From Litoreibacter arenae DSM 19593 (GTDB lineage: Bacteria; Pseudomonadota; Alphaproteobacteria; Rhodobacterales; Rhodobacteraceae), in the NCBI RefSeq assembly GCF_000442275.2, contig NZ_KE557310.1:248001-312000 (forward strand): a DNA stretch of 64,000 bases, read 5' to 3'. Each line of letters starts with the position of its first letter. Positions within the stretch are counted from its first letter, which is position 1. The notes beneath the pieces were generated by a model that worked only from the letters and a program-made list of their open reading frames with translations, had not been told where the DNA came from and did no database searches. Made by a program: the position numbers and the translations under genes. Below are positions 8,163 through 17,883 of this stretch, piece by piece.

Positions 8163-8480
8163 TCAAAACCCCTCCACCACGTCATACATCACCGGCTCGA
8201 AGCTCTTGCACAACCCGCTGATTACCCGGTTGCGCTTGCGCATCTCGTCGGTGCGCAGCATCGCCTGAAAATCCTCGCGCCGCTTCCATTGGGAGTAGTT
8301 CGCAATCCGCGTCTGCGCGTCGTTCACATGCAGCGCGGCAGAGATAAAGCCGTCCTGCTTCGAGATGAACTCCGCATAGGCCGCCGTCAGCTCGTCCAGC
8401 AAGTCCTGACACGTCCCCGGCGTCATCTCGAATGTGGTGATAACAGTCTGGCATTGCGTCTGTTTTGAAATCTTGGTCAT
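8163..8480 (-). CDS. Antibiotic biosynthesis monooxygenase (ABM) domain protein
   Basis: A 105-residue single-domain protein with the dimeric ferredoxin-like ABM fold: TVITTFEMTPGTCQDLLDEL, then a strand around DGFISAALHVNDAQTRIANYSQW, and the WKRREDFQAML helix. Members include cofactor-free monooxygenases and heme- or quinol-related enzymes, but most are uncharacterised. It is convergent with the small transporter gene. A specific reaction cannot be assigned. Confidence 0.7.
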   Translation of the reverse strand: MTKISKQTQCQTVITTFEMTPGTCQDLLDELTAAYAEFISKQDGFISAALHVNDAQTRIANYSQWKRREDFQAMLRTDEMRKRNRVISGLCKSFEPVMYDVVEGF

Positions 8481-8577
8481 TGAATGGCCCTCCTCGCATC
8501 AAGTCTAGCACATCGAATTTGAGATGGGAGCGGCGCATTTAACCAAGCGGCAACCCGAATCCCTACAACATCCGCGT

Positions 8578-8907
8578 ATGACAGACCTACACGAAGACCC
8601 GTTGGCCCTGCGCCATGGCCCGCTGATCGCCCAGATATGGGAACAGATTACCGAGGCCCGCAACGCAGCACGACAGCCCCTGACACAGGCGCGCGCCGCC
8701 TTCTGGCTGCGCCGCATCCGCCACCTCCGGCGGCAGGTTCTCACCGCGCACAAGCTGGAAATGACCCGCCACGATGCCTCGACGCCCGCAGTCGACGGCT
8801 GGTTCCAGCCTGTGACATCCACCCTTGATCGGGCAGAGGCATATTTCGCCGCCCAGATCGCGCCCCAACCCACAGCCCAAACGAAAAGCGCCGCCGCAGT
8901 CAGATGA
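8578..8907 (+). CDS. Hypothetical helical protein
   Basis: A 109-residue protein of unknown function, rich in Arg, Ala and Gln, predicted mostly helical (GPLIAQIWEQITEARNAARQPLTQARAAFWLRRIRHLRRQ). I chose ATG 8578 over the in-frame ATG 8524 because family-like sequence begins there. GC-rich third codon positions argue that it is a real gene. It lies between two minus-strand genes with no obvious operon. Confidence 0.45.
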   Translation: MTDLHEDPLALRHGPLIAQIWEQITEARNAARQPLTQARAAFWLRRIRHLRRQVLTAHKLEMTRHDASTPAVDGWFQPVTSTLDRAEAYFAAQIAPQPTAQTKSAAAVR

Positions 8908-8939
8908 CCGCGACGGCGCAAATTCTCACGGACTGACGC

Positions 8940-9347
8940 CTATCGCACCACATGCACCGAGCATTGCGCATACCGCACGACGCGGGCCGCAGTCCCGCCA
9001 AGGAAGTAGTCCTGCACCCCCGGCTTGTGCGAAGACACGATGATGCAGTCACTGTCGTGAGTCTCCGCCCATTCCAGAATGGTACGGGCAGAATGCCCCG
9101 TGACTACCATCGCTTCGCCGCCGGGAACCATATCCGCAATCTGGCTCAGCCGCGCCTTCACGTCCTCCCGGCTCTTCTCGATAAAGTCGCCGGAGACGTA
9201 GCGCGTCGCATAGCTCGGCAACTCCTCGATCACGTGCAGGATCGTCACGCGCGCATCGTCATTCGAAATGGCCTTCGCCACTTCCAAAGCGGCCTCCGGC
9301 GTGTGGTCTGGATCGAAGACGACGGGAACAAGAATTCTGGAATACAT
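8940..9347 (-). CDS. Universal stress protein (UspA family)
   Basis: The 135-residue cytosolic protein begins MYSRILVPVVFDPDH and carries ARVTILHVIEELP, then near the C-terminus VVTGHSARTILEWAETHDSDCIIVSSHKPGVQDYFLGGTAARVVRYAQCSVHVVR, the alpha/beta USP fold. The ATP-binding G-2X-G-9X-G(S/T) motif is partly degenerate (GHSA...SSHKPG...GGTA). AGGAGA precedes ATG 9347. An FNR-type box 55 bases upstream points to oxygen-limited induction, known for other USPs. Confidence 0.85.
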   Translation of the reverse strand: MYSRILVPVVFDPDHTPEAALEVAKAISNDDARVTILHVIEELPSYATRYVSGDFIEKSREDVKARLSQIADMVPGGEAMVVTGHSARTILEWAETHDSDCIIVSSHKPGVQDYFLGGTAARVVRYAQCSVHVVR

Positions 9348-9401
9348 GTAAAGCTCTCCTTCATTTGGTGCGACGATACACGTTCGTCCAAGCTCCGCGC
9401 C

Positions 9402-9415
9402 TTGATCCACGTCAA
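9402..9415. promoter_or_regulatory. FnrL-type box before usp
   Basis: TTGATCCACGTCAA fits the FNR/FnrL consensus TTGAT-N4-ATCAA with one substitution (TTGAY-N4-RTCAA form). It lies 55-68 bases upstream of the universal stress gene, suitable for class II-type activation under low oxygen. Confidence 0.7.
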
Positions 9416-9465
9416 GCACTGGTAAGGGCCGACCATTCGCATACCGGTCGGCCCATTGCACTAGT

Positions 9466-11757
9466 TTAGTAAGGGTTGTCCACACGTGCGGTCACGTTGA
9501 TCCGCCCCCTCACCGCCGTTTCCCAGATGATGTCCACCGAGCCACCACCGGCGCCCTCCTCCGGGTCCGTGTAATGCGCCACGAACTGCTTGACGTTGTT
9601 GGCGTTGCGCAATGCGCCCACCGGCGTCACATCGGTGACGTTTCGCGCCCGCCCGCCAAACGGCAACCAGTCCGAGAAATCGCAACTCCATGTCTCAACA
9701 GGGGTGTTCTCGCTGAACGACAACATGACCGGGCTTTGGGTCCACTGGTCAATCGCGTGATAGGTGTTGTTCGACCAGTTGATGTTGCGGAAACGCCCGG
9801 TGTCCAGCGATGCGATGCTGTCATCCATCTTGTCCACGCGCCCGATATTGCCATTCGTCACCTTGAAGGTGTTGCCCGACACATTCAGCCCGTTGATGAA
9901 ATGCCCGGTGCCGTAGGGCTTCACCACAATAAAGCGGAAATAGGACGCCGCCCCGATGGCAGTGAAAATGTTGCCGACGATGGACAATGCCCCGAAGCTC
10001 AACTCGCTGGAAAAGTCGGGCAAAGCGTCATGCTCGTTGTTCCACTCGATATAGTTGTTGTCGCAATAATTGCCGTTGATCACGATCTTGGATGACGGCT
10101 TGGTCAGCACCAGCCCCGCAACCCGCGGCGCGCCGTTCAAATCATCCCCGTGGAACCAGTGGTTGCCCAGGATCATATGGCCAGAGCCATGGATCACCGC
10201 AAATGCCCCCATCTTTATGCAACGATTGTCGCGGATTTTCGCGTCATTGGCGTTGATGTTGAACCCGATGGAGGTGCGCTGCGTCGCAGGCAGCGGCTGC
10301 TCGCTGGAGATGAACTGACACTTGTCGATCATCATCCCCTGACACGCCAGCCCGATGGACGTCACGGCGCGGTCCTTGGGCTTGTTGAAATAGCAGTCCC
10401 GGAAATGCCAGATCAGGCCTTGCGGCGGCAGCATCACACAGCTCGCCACCCCGTCAGCCTTCAGGTCGATATCCGCGATATTGAACTGCGTGACTTTGTC
10501 GAAGCCGCTGAAATCCAGCATGTAGCGAAAGCGCGTGAAACCATAGGTCTGCGTGCCCACCGCGTCGTAGAGCTGCTGGCTCAGGGTCAGCGTCTGCGCG
10601 CCTACGTTCTTGTCGGTCACATAGACCTCGCGGCCGACGCCGTTGCCCGTCACGAGGCTGCCCACCTCGATATTGGCAACATTGTTCACGTTGCTCAACC
10701 GATAGGGCTGCGACGTTGAATAGGTGCCGCTGGAGCTTGCCTGCCCCGTGGTCCACGCCGGATCACTGATCGCGTCAAGCTGGCCATTGCGGATCACACG
10801 ACGCGACGTGAAAGACGACACGTCCGGAACCGCCGCCCGCATATCAACAGGCCCCCGCAACCCGATGGAGCGGCCACACAAATCAAGGCTGTCATGGCTC
10901 GATTGCTTCATAAGCGCCTGAAACGCCTTGCGGAACGCCAGCTCCTCGTCCCCGAACGCCGCCGCGTAGTGGTCGAAATCGAAATTCTGCGACAGCGCCA
11001 GATACTTGTCGTCCGGCATCGTGACCGTGCCTTGAAAACGCACGCGGTTCTCGAATGTGACGCTGTCCGCCAAGTGAAATACGCCGTCGGAAACCAGCAC
11101 CTCACGTCCGTTTGCCGCCGCATCAGCCGCCTCGAACGCGGCGGTGTTGTCAGTGCTGCCGTCACCCACAGCGCCGAAATCCTTGACGTCCACCCAGTCC
11201 ATCATGCTGCGCAAAAATGCGCCCGTGACGTCCTCGATCTGCACGTCGTCGATGCGAACGACACCGCCATTCGACCCCGTCAGGTCGATGCCGAAATGCC
11301 CGTAAAGCGCGTCGCGCCCCCAGCTCAGATCCACGCCGTTGCGTGCGCCGCCGCCCACGATCGCGGTCACCTCGACCACATCACCATAGCTGGTCAACGT
11401 GGTGGACGGCCCCTGCGTTTGCACACCCGAAACGGCGCTGCCACCCGCGCCACCGGCAAACGCGGCCACCCGAACCACCGGCAGATTGCCCGAGATTGCC
11501 TTGATCCGCACCTTGATCTGCAAATAGCAGCCCGGCAGCAACGGCGTCTCGCCCATGTAGCGCAGACGCTGCGTGTTTTCGGTTTTCAAAATCTCCAGAC
11601 AGCCGCCGAAATCCTGATCCGCAGGCACGAAAGCGGCAGTCGCAAAGCCGTCATAAGTCGCGGTGCCCGGTGTGCCGTCGCCGCGCGACCACACATCCAG
11701 ACCGTTCGCAAATGGGGGCGGCGTCAACACCAGCCCGTCGGTAATCGCCTTGTTCAT
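9466..11757 (-). CDS. Pectate-lyase-fold protein, GhsB-like GTA head spike
   Basis: A 763-residue protein whose N-terminus (LVLTPPPFANGLDVWSRGDG) and following jelly-roll-like region (about residues 1-190) precede a right-handed beta-helix of the pectate lyase/GH28-related type starting at VKDFGAVGDGSTDNTAAFEAA (about 193). In Rhodobacter capsulatus the similar GhsB protein, encoded with GhsA away from the main GTA cluster, forms head spikes that bind the recipient capsule. No GTA structural gene and no GhsA is present here. The assignment rests on recalled N-terminal similarity. A plain tailspike or polysaccharide lyase is the alternative; no signal peptide is seen, which fits a phage-like structural protein. 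Confidence 0.65.
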   Translation of the reverse strand: MNKAITDGLVLTPPPFANGLDVWSRGDGTPGTATYDGFATAAFVPADQDFGGCLEILKTENTQRLRYMGETPLLPGCYLQIKVRIKAISGNLPVVRVAAFAGGAGGSAVSGVQTQGPSTTLTSYGDVVEVTAIVGGGARNGVDLSWGRDALYGHFGIDLTGSNGGVVRIDDVQIEDVTGAFLRSMMDWVDVKDFGAVGDGSTDNTAAFEAADAAANGREVLVSDGVFHLADSVTFENRVRFQGTVTMPDDKYLALSQNFDFDHYAAAFGDEELAFRKAFQALMKQSSHDSLDLCGRSIGLRGPVDMRAAVPDVSSFTSRRVIRNGQLDAISDPAWTTGQASSSGTYSTSQPYRLSNVNNVANIEVGSLVTGNGVGREVYVTDKNVGAQTLTLSQQLYDAVGTQTYGFTRFRYMLDFSGFDKVTQFNIADIDLKADGVASCVMLPPQGLIWHFRDCYFNKPKDRAVTSIGLACQGMMIDKCQFISSEQPLPATQRTSIGFNINANDAKIRDNRCIKMGAFAVIHGSGHMILGNHWFHGDDLNGAPRVAGLVLTKPSSKIVINGNYCDNNYIEWNNEHDALPDFSSELSFGALSIVGNIFTAIGAASYFRFIVVKPYGTGHFINGLNVSGNTFKVTNGNIGRVDKMDDSIASLDTGRFRNINWSNNTYHAIDQWTQSPVMLSFSENTPVETWSCDFSDWLPFGGRARNVTDVTPVGALRNANNVKQFVAHYTDPEEGAGGGSVDIIWETAVRGRINVTARVDNPY

Positions 11758-11955
11758 AGGTAGCCCTTTTCAACATGTGCGGAGCGGGCGTGTCAGGCGA
11801 CAAGGCGGCACCCGGCACAAGCCAAGCGCCCCCTTAGCTAAGGGGAGAGAAAGTTCGCTCGGAATGGGAAATGCCGGACACGCCGTCCTGACGGGCGGTG
11901 TCTAGCGCAAGCTCGTTAATGCAGGCTTAAATAGCACCGTTCGCAGGCTGCGCGC

Positions 11956-12360
11956 TCACGCCCCGACAGGCGGCGCCGCAAGGTATTGCACGCCGTCGAT
12001 CAGCCAGCCGCCTTCGGTCTGCAACATGTTGTATTCCAACACATGCGGCGCGCCGTTGGCATCCATGAACAGCACTTTCTGGAACACCAGCGGTCCTTGC
12101 CTGCGCAACTCCAGAAATCTCACCTCGGAGGGCGACCACACCATCGGGTAGCCCTTCTGGACCATCATCCCGAAGCGTTCCGGCGTGCCAAACAGGCGTT
12201 TGATATTGGGCGAGGCATAGGAAAACGCGGTCGGCGCATCTTCCGCCAGAAAAGCGTCCACCTGGCTCCGGATCGTGTTCTCAATGCCCGCGATCCGCTC
12301 CTCGGCCACAGCCGATTGCGCCACGAACACCGCCACTATCGTCACCAACAAAAACCGCAT
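11956..12360 (-). CDS. Secreted DUF4864 protein
   Basis: A 134-residue exported protein: signal peptide MRFLLVTIVAVFVAQSAVAEE, then the SnoaL-like DUF4864 fold (IRSQVDAFLAEDAPTAFSYASPNIKRLFGTPERFGMMVQKGYPMVW ... GGWLIDGVQYL). The function is unknown. GGGAGGT precedes ATG 12360. It lies 63 bases after lysK on the same strand and may be co-transcribed with it. A 16-bp palindrome CCCCTTAGCTAAGGGG at 11830-11845 follows the gene and could end the transcript, though it lacks a T-run. Confidence 0.75.
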   Translation of the reverse strand: MRFLLVTIVAVFVAQSAVAEERIAGIENTIRSQVDAFLAEDAPTAFSYASPNIKRLFGTPERFGMMVQKGYPMVWSPSEVRFLELRRQGPLVFQKVLFMDANGAPHVLEYNMLQTEGGWLIDGVQYLAAPPVGA

Positions 12361-12423
12361 ACCGACCTCCCTTGAATACACCAAGGGTAGTCGCAACGCG
12401 GTTTTCGTCAAATCACGGAATGG

Positions 12424-14001
12424 TCAGCCGACCAATTTGCCCGCCAGCGCATCGTCGATCAGCGCGATGGTTTCGTCCACGCCATAAAGCGCGATGAACC
12501 CGCCAAAACGCGGCCCCTGAGACGCACCCAACAGCACTTCATAGAGTGCCTTGAACCAGTCCCGCAGCGGGTCGAACCGCTCGCGCCCGCAGGCAAACAC
12601 CACCGATTGCAACGCCTCGGCGTCCAGCCCGCCATCCCATGCGGCCAGTTGCCCGCGCAAGTCCAGCAGCGCCTCGCGCTCCAGATCCGTCGGCAGGCGG
12701 AACACTTTGGCCGGCTTCACAAAGTCGTTGTAGTAGCGCACCGCATAGCCCGCCGCCTGATCCAGATCGCCATGTGTCTCGGGCGACGCATCCGGCGCAT
12801 AGCGCTGGATAAAGCCCCAAAGCTGGTCCTTTTCTTCTGCATTCGCCACAGACGCCAGATTCAGCAACATCGAGAAGGGAACGACCATTTTGCTCACAGG
12901 CACATCCGCGCCGTGAATATGGAACACAGGGTTATTCGCCCGTGCCACCGCGTCCTGATCCACATAGGCCCGCAACTGCTGGTGGTATTCGTCCATCGCC
13001 TTCGGGATCACGTCGAAATGCATTCGTTTCGCCGTCTTGGGCTTCTGATACATAAAATAGGACAGCGATTCCGACGACGCGTATGTCAGCCATTCGTCAA
13101 TCGACACGCCATTGCCCGACGACTTCGAAATCTTGTGCCCGTCCGCATCAAGAAACAGCTCGTACGTGAAATGCTCCGGCTTGCGCCCGCCCAGAATTTC
13201 GCAAATGCGGTCATAAATCGGCGTGTTTGTCGAATGGTCCTTGCCATACATCTCGAAATCCACGTCCAGCGCGGCCCAGCGGGCGCCAAAGTCCGGCTTC
13301 CATTGCAGCTTCACGTTGCCGCCCGTGACCGGCAGCGTCCATTCGCGGCCATCCTCGTCGTCAAAGGTGATCTCGCCTTTTTCAGCATCCACCTTCTTCA
13401 TCGGCACATACAAAACCCGCCCCGTTTCCGGATGGATCGGCAGGAAAATCGAGTAGGTCTCCCGACGCTCCTCGCGCAGGGATTTCAGCATCACCTTCAT
13501 GATGTCGTCATACTTCTCGCAGGCGCGTAGCAGCACCTCGTCGAACTGGCCCGACGCATAGAATTCCGTGGCCGAGATGAACTCGTATTCAAACCCGAAC
13601 GTATCCAGAAACCGGCGCAGCATGGCGTTGTTGTGGTGCCCAAAGCTCTCATACTCGCCGAACGGGTCCGGCACTTTCGTCAGCGGCATCTGCAAATACT
13701 GCGTCAGTTGCTCGGGATTCGGCACATTCCCCGGCACCTTGCGCATCCCGTCGACATCGTCCGAGAAACAGATCAACCGCGTCGGGATGTCCGAGATCAC
13801 CTCGAACGCACGGCGGATCATCGTGGTCCGCGCAACCTCGCCAAACGTGCCGATATGCGGCAGGCCGGACGGCCCGTAGCCCGTCTCGAACAGCACGTAG
13901 CCCTTCTCCGGTGCGCCCTTTTCGTACCGTTTGAGCAACGTCCGCGCCTCCACGAAGGGCCAGGCTTTCGAGGTCATTCCAGCGTCACGCATATCCGTCA
14001 T
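12424..14001 (-). CDS. lysK: Class I lysyl-tRNA synthetase
   Basis: The 525-residue enzyme charges tRNA-Lys with lysine using the class I (archaeal-type) Rossmann catalytic core, the form found in most alphaproteobacteria instead of class II LysS. HIGH-type motif HIGTFGEV is near residue 47 and the KMSKS-type motif KISKSSGNG near residue 275. The C-terminal helical domain ([24 protein letters not shown]) is typical. Start candidates are ATG 14001 (MTDMRDAGM) or ATG 13977; I took 14001, as the N-terminal MTDMRDA extension is common in relatives. Confidence 0.93.
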   Translation of the reverse strand: MTDMRDAGMTSKAWPFVEARTLLKRYEKGAPEKGYVLFETGYGPSGLPHIGTFGEVARTTMIRRAFEVISDIPTRLICFSDDVDGMRKVPGNVPNPEQLTQYLQMPLTKVPDPFGEYESFGHHNNAMLRRFLDTFGFEYEFISATEFYASGQFDEVLLRACEKYDDIMKVMLKSLREERRETYSIFLPIHPETGRVLYVPMKKVDAEKGEITFDDEDGREWTLPVTGGNVKLQWKPDFGARWAALDVDFEMYGKDHSTNTPIYDRICEILGGRKPEHFTYELFLDADGHKISKSSGNGVSIDEWLTYASSESLSYFMYQKPKTAKRMHFDVIPKAMDEYHQQLRAYVDQDAVARANNPVFHIHGADVPVSKMVVPFSMLLNLASVANAEEKDQLWGFIQRYAPDASPETHGDLDQAAGYAVRYYNDFVKPAKVFRLPTDLEREALLDLRGQLAAWDGGLDAEALQSVVFACGRERFDPLRDWFKALYEVLLGASQGPRFGGFIALYGVDETIALIDDALAGKLVG

Positions 14002-14122
14002 CGGAGCACATCCAGTTCTATCGCGCGGCACACCATATGCCGCAGCAGTGTCGCTACCTATTGTGTGCTACCGTTCAGGTCAATATTCTGCACTGCAACA
14101 ATAGACTTGGCCGGAGGCCGCG

Positions 14123-14545
14123 ATGACCCACGACACAGCAAACCTGTCCCCGCAAGACGCGCTCGTCGCGATCATGATCTCCGTCTCCATGTCGGACGAC
14201 AACGTCCGCACGTCAGAACTGGTGGCAATCCAGCAGGCCGTGAACTACCTGCCGATCTTCGCCGACTACGACGTGAGCCGGATCAAGGTGGTCTCGCGCA
14301 TCACCGCCGATTTGTTCGAGGAGGAGGAAGGTCTCGACGCGCTTTTCGGCATCGTCCGTGCCGCCCTGCCCGAACATCTGTATGAGACCGCCTACGCGCT
14401 CGCCTGCGACGTGGCCGCCGCTGACGGGGCCTTGTATCAGCCGGAACTCCGCCTGCTGGAGGAAATCCGCTACGAGCTGAAAATCGACCGCCTGCACGCC
14501 GCCGCAATCGAGCGCGGGGCCCGCGCACGGCATCTGGCCGAATAA
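14123..14545 (+). CDS. TerB-like tellurite resistance family protein
   Basis: This 140-residue helical protein has the two-repeat TerB/TerB-C-like acidic fold: SPQDALVAIMISVSMSDDNVRTSELVAIQQAVNYLP near the start and ALACDVAAADGALYQPELRLLEEIRYELKI near residues 95-125. The ACDVAAADGxLxxxELxLLE block is the TerB signature. Related proteins are metal-binding and appear in stress gene clusters, but here it stands alone, divergent from lysK. GGAGG precedes ATG 14123. Role unknown. Confidence 0.8.
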   Translation: MTHDTANLSPQDALVAIMISVSMSDDNVRTSELVAIQQAVNYLPIFADYDVSRIKVVSRITADLFEEEEGLDALFGIVRAALPEHLYETAYALACDVAAADGALYQPELRLLEEIRYELKIDRLHAAAIERGARARHLAE

Positions 14546-14655
14546 CGCATATACACCCGCCGCACCGCCTTCTTGCCGCTTGTCAGAAACTTCCTCAGGA
14601 ACCCGATCACCGTTTTGTGCGTTGAGAGGCCAGACAGCAGTAAAGGAGTTACTCA

Positions 14656-14841
14656 ATGGAATATGGCGTCATCGGCCTCATCATCCTCGCGCTCGACATC
14701 TACGCGATCGTGAAAATTCTCGACAGCGGGGCGTCCGGCCTTGCAAAAATCCTGTGGATTTTGCTCGTGGCACTGCTGCCCGTGCTTGGCCTCATCATCT
14801 GGTTCTTCGCAGGGCCACGCGGCGGCTCTGTCCACACCTAG
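14656..14841 (+). CDS. Small PLDc_N-type membrane protein
   Basis: A 61-residue protein with two transmembrane helices, joined by the turn SGASGLAKILWILLVALLPVLG, which is the phospholipase D N-terminal (PLDc_N) domain as a stand-alone small protein. AAAGGAG lies at proper distance before ATG 14656. Stand-alone versions are widespread, and no biochemical role is established. Confidence 0.8.
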   Translation: MEYGVIGLIILALDIYAIVKILDSGASGLAKILWILLVALLPVLGLIIWFFAGPRGGSVHT

Positions 14842-14897
14842 ACATCCACCCCGTCAAAACCGACCCGCAGGCGGCTCTCTATCAGGGGCCGCCTGTC

Positions 14898-16382
14898 CTA
14901 TGCGTCATACAGGGTCGCCCAGCGGTTTATCAGCTGCGATTGCAGCTTCTTGGCGCGCCCGTTCCATGACCTCGACCCCCTTGGCCGCTCACGCTCGGAC
15001 TTCTTGAGCGCCTGCCTGCGCGGCACATCAGCCGCAAAAATCGCAAACGCCAAATCGCGCCCGTCGAGCGTGCGGATATAGCCCGCCAACGCGCTGACGA
15101 AATTCAACGTGCCGGTCTTGGCCATCACCGTCACGGGGCTTTTCTGAACCACCTTGTTGTCCTCATCGCGCACCGCAAACGGTTTCAGAATGGACCGCAA
15201 ACGCCCCTCCGCGCCCGCGCCCACAAGCGCTTTGACCATCTCGCGGGCGCCGATCTGCGACATGCCGCCAAGCCCCGAATGGTCGACAAACCGCGCCTTG
15301 TTGATCGCATATGTCTCCGCCAGCCATTCGTTCATCGCCTGCGCCGATTCCGTCAGGCTTGGCGCCCCACTGGCGTGCAGGCCCAGAACCTCCGCCGTCA
15401 GGTTGGTCGAATATTTCAGCATGTCCCGAGCAATCACCTCAAGGCTGGCGCTCTCATGCTCGACCAAAACCGTCCCGCGAGGCTCCTCCGTAGCCACCAC
15501 CGGAAACGGCAGTTTGATCCCGTGCGACCGCGCCACAGTTTGCAGAACGTCGCCCGCGTAAATCTCGGGGCGGCGCACCGGCAGCCAGCGTCCGCCGCCA
15601 TTGCCCAGCGCCTTGCGCGCCACCGTCCAGTTGTCGCGCCCGTTCCGGCCCGAATACTCGAAAATGGGCAGTGCCCGCGCTGCGATGGATGTCGTGGCAA
15701 ACCCGACCCCCGGCCGGATTTTCTCGGACCGCGCGTCCATGCTGACCGCATAGTCGTCGCCGCTGCGCTTCCATTCGAAATAGACGCGGTTGAAATTCAG
15801 GTTCAGCCCCGCCACCGCAGGGTTGTAGCCCACATGCTCTGGCTGGCCATCGTCGATCCGGTCGATCAGCGACATGCCCCCATATACCCGCAGCTTGCCC
15901 TTCACCGACACAACGCCCGCAGCCTTCAGGCTCGCCGCCATGTCGAACAAGTCGTCGGTGCTCAGCGTCGGGTCCCCGCCGCCTTTCAGCACCAGATCGC
16001 CCGCCAGAACGCCGTTCTGGATCGGGCCTGTCGCAATCAGTTGCGTCTTGAACCGCTTCTCCGCGCCAAGCCGGTCGAAGGCAAACAGCGTCGTCACCGC
16101 CTTCGCCACGCTCGCCGGAGGCAGCGGCAAAAGCGGGTTCATCACCTCCAGCACCTCGCCCGTCCGTGCATCGGCAACGGCAAAGCCGATCTTGCCGCCA
16201 AGCTTGGCCGCCGACACCAGCGCCTCCGCGCTTTTGACGGCGCGTTTTTGCGCGTCCGCAGGCTTCGGCAGAGGCAACAACGACACGACAGGCGCGTTCG
16301 CCAGCGCGGCATCAGCCACGCCGAACATCAGGAAGCCCAGAACGGCGCGGCGGCCAAATCTTGTCGAAAGGGGTTTGGTCAT
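14898..16382 (-). CDS. dacB: D-Ala-D-Ala carboxypeptidase/endopeptidase (PBP4 family)
   Basis: A 494-residue periplasmic penicillin-binding protein that trims or cleaves peptidoglycan peptide cross-links. An Arg-rich start with a hydrophobic stretch (STRFGRRAVLGFLMFGVADAALA) is a signal peptide and has a Tat-like RRAVLGF. Catalytic motifs: SXXK as SVAK in LPPASVAKAVTTLFAF, SXN as STN in YSTNLTAEVLG, KTG in MAKTGTLNFVSALAGY. The insertion between SXXK and SXN (DGQPEHVGYNPAVAGLNLNFNRVYFEW) is typical of PBP4. ATG 16382 was chosen over an upstream ATG that would overlap the divergent transporter gene. Confidence 0.92.
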   Translation of the reverse strand: MTKPLSTRFGRRAVLGFLMFGVADAALANAPVVSLLPLPKPADAQKRAVKSAEALVSAAKLGGKIGFAVADARTGEVLEVMNPLLPLPPASVAKAVTTLFAFDRLGAEKRFKTQLIATGPIQNGVLAGDLVLKGGGDPTLSTDDLFDMAASLKAAGVVSVKGKLRVYGGMSLIDRIDDGQPEHVGYNPAVAGLNLNFNRVYFEWKRSGDDYAVSMDARSEKIRPGVGFATTSIAARALPIFEYSGRNGRDNWTVARKALGNGGGRWLPVRRPEIYAGDVLQTVARSHGIKLPFPVVATEEPRGTVLVEHESASLEVIARDMLKYSTNLTAEVLGLHASGAPSLTESAQAMNEWLAETYAINKARFVDHSGLGGMSQIGAREMVKALVGAGAEGRLRSILKPFAVRDEDNKVVQKSPVTVMAKTGTLNFVSALAGYIRTLDGRDLAFAIFAADVPRRQALKKSERERPRGSRSWNGRAKKLQSQLINRWATLYDA

Positions 16383-16447
16383 GGCAAAAGTATTCGCCCA
16401 AGCAGTTGGCAGTGGCAAGCCCAGTTGCGCCCTGCTACGCATCCGTG

Positions 16448-17305
16448 ATGGAGCGTTCAATTCTCGTAGCCGTCGCCATGATGTCCCTTGGCATGTTGCT
16501 GATCCCCTTGGGCGACACGGCGGGAAAGCTCATGACATCGGCCGGGGTCGCCCCGTTCTTCGTGGCATGGACACGATACCTGATCGGCCTGCTGATCCTG
16601 CTGCCCTTCGCCCTGAGCCGTGACGCGCTCCGCCTTCTGTCGAACTGGCGCATCTGGCTGCGCAGCGCCATTCAGGTCGTCACCATCACCACCATCCTCA
16701 CCGCCCTCCGGACCGAGCCCATCGCAAACGTCTTCGCAGCCTTCTTCCTCGGCCCCATCGTCAGCTACGCGCTCTCCGTCACGCTCCTGAAGGAGCACCC
16801 CAGCGCCATGCGGGTGGTCCTGCTGGTCATAGGCTTGGGCGGCGTCCTGCTCGTCGTCAAACCCGGCTTCGGCATGACCCCCGGTCTCGCTTGGGCGGCG
16901 TTTTCGGGCTGTTGCTACGGCATGTTCCTGACCGCGTCCCGCTGGGTGTCACCCTTGGGCAAGCCGGTCCATCTGCTCATCACGCAGTTGTTTATCGGGA
17001 CGCTGTTGTTGACCCCCTTGGGCGCCCTCAACATGCCGCCCATAACGCCCGCGATAGGCGGCCTCGTAATCTGGTCCGCCGTGGCGTCAATGCTGGGAAA
17101 CCTGCTTCTGATCTTCGCATATGCCCGCTCGGGCGCGTCCGTTCTGGCCCCCTTCGTCTACGTCCAGTTGGTCGGCGCAACCGCATACGGATGGCTGGTC
17201 TTCGGAAACCTGCCCGACGGGCTGTCCGCGCTTGGCCTCGTGGTCATTTTCACATCCGGCTTCGCAACCCTGTTTCTCAGGAAAGCCAGCCGCCCGATGC
17301 TCTGA
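16448..17305 (+). CDS. EamA/DMT family transporter
   Basis: A 285-residue inner-membrane protein with ten hydrophobic helices in two EamA halves; the C-terminal half ends in the usual [32 protein letters not shown] pattern. Such drug/metabolite transporters move small solutes and the substrate cannot be read from sequence. The start at 16448 lies 65 bp from the divergent dacB start. Its 3' end overlaps the convergent nadD gene by 29 bases. Confidence 0.88.
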   Translation: MERSILVAVAMMSLGMLLIPLGDTAGKLMTSAGVAPFFVAWTRYLIGLLILLPFALSRDALRLLSNWRIWLRSAIQVVTITTILTALRTEPIANVFAAFFLGPIVSYALSVTLLKEHPSAMRVVLLVIGLGGVLLVVKPGFGMTPGLAWAAFSGCCYGMFLTASRWVSPLGKPVHLLITQLFIGTLLLTPLGALNMPPITPAIGGLVIWSAVASMLGNLLLIFAYARSGASVLAPFVYVQLVGATAYGWLVFGNLPDGLSALGLVVIFTSGFATLFLRKASRPML

Positions 17306-17879
17306 TCGCGCTCGATGACGCGTCGCTGAGCGGCAAATTGATGTAACACCAGCGCGGCGCATCCCCTCGGGCCAGCAGTTGCGACGCGGTCCCCGGCAGC
17401 CGCGCATCCTCGTAGCGCCGCGCCGCAACGGACCGCCGCGCCGAAATCCGGTTTCCCGGTCGCGCCAGCACGCCCACCGGCACGCTCTCCATGATCCAGT
17501 CCCAGTCCTGCCAGCGATGAAACCCGGCCAGATTGTCCGCCCCCATCAGCCAGACGAACTGCACACCTTGGTAGCGCGGGATCAGTTTTTGCAGCGTCTG
17601 TGCCGTGTAGCGTGTCCCCAACCGCGCCTCCAGATCGGTCACCTCGACGCGCGGATGCACCATAACATCACGCGCACGCTTCATACGGACGTCCAGCGGC
17701 GCAGGGCCTCGCGCTTTCAACGGATTGCCCGGCGACACCAGCCACCAGACGCGGTCCAGCCCGAACCGCTTGAGCGCCTCCCGCGTGATATGCGCATGCC
17801 CCGCATGGGCCGGATCAAACGAGCCACCCAGAAGCCCGACAGCCTGCCCCGCCTGCGCGACAGGCCAACCCGCCCGCAT
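17277..17879 (-). CDS. nadD: Nicotinate-nucleotide adenylyltransferase
   Basis: NadD joins ATP and nicotinate mononucleotide to deamido-NAD in NAD synthesis. The 200-residue protein has the nucleotidyltransferase motif [14 protein letters not shown] near residue 18, KxR-type contacts ([19 protein letters not shown]), the [22 protein letters not shown] block, and the ISSTxIR-like [12 protein letters not shown] near the end. It lies 4 bases after the aldo-keto reductase stop on the same strand and overlaps the 3' end of the convergent transporter. Confidence 0.93.
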   Translation of the reverse strand: MRAGWPVAQAGQAVGLLGGSFDPAHAGHAHITREALKRFGLDRVWWLVSPGNPLKARGPAPLDVRMKRARDVMVHPRVEVTDLEARLGTRYTAQTLQKLIPRYQGVQFVWLMGADNLAGFHRWQDWDWIMESVPVGVLARPGNRISARRSVAARRYEDARLPGTASQLLARGDAPRWCYINLPLSDASSSAIRASGGWLS

Positions 17880-17883
17880 GTGG

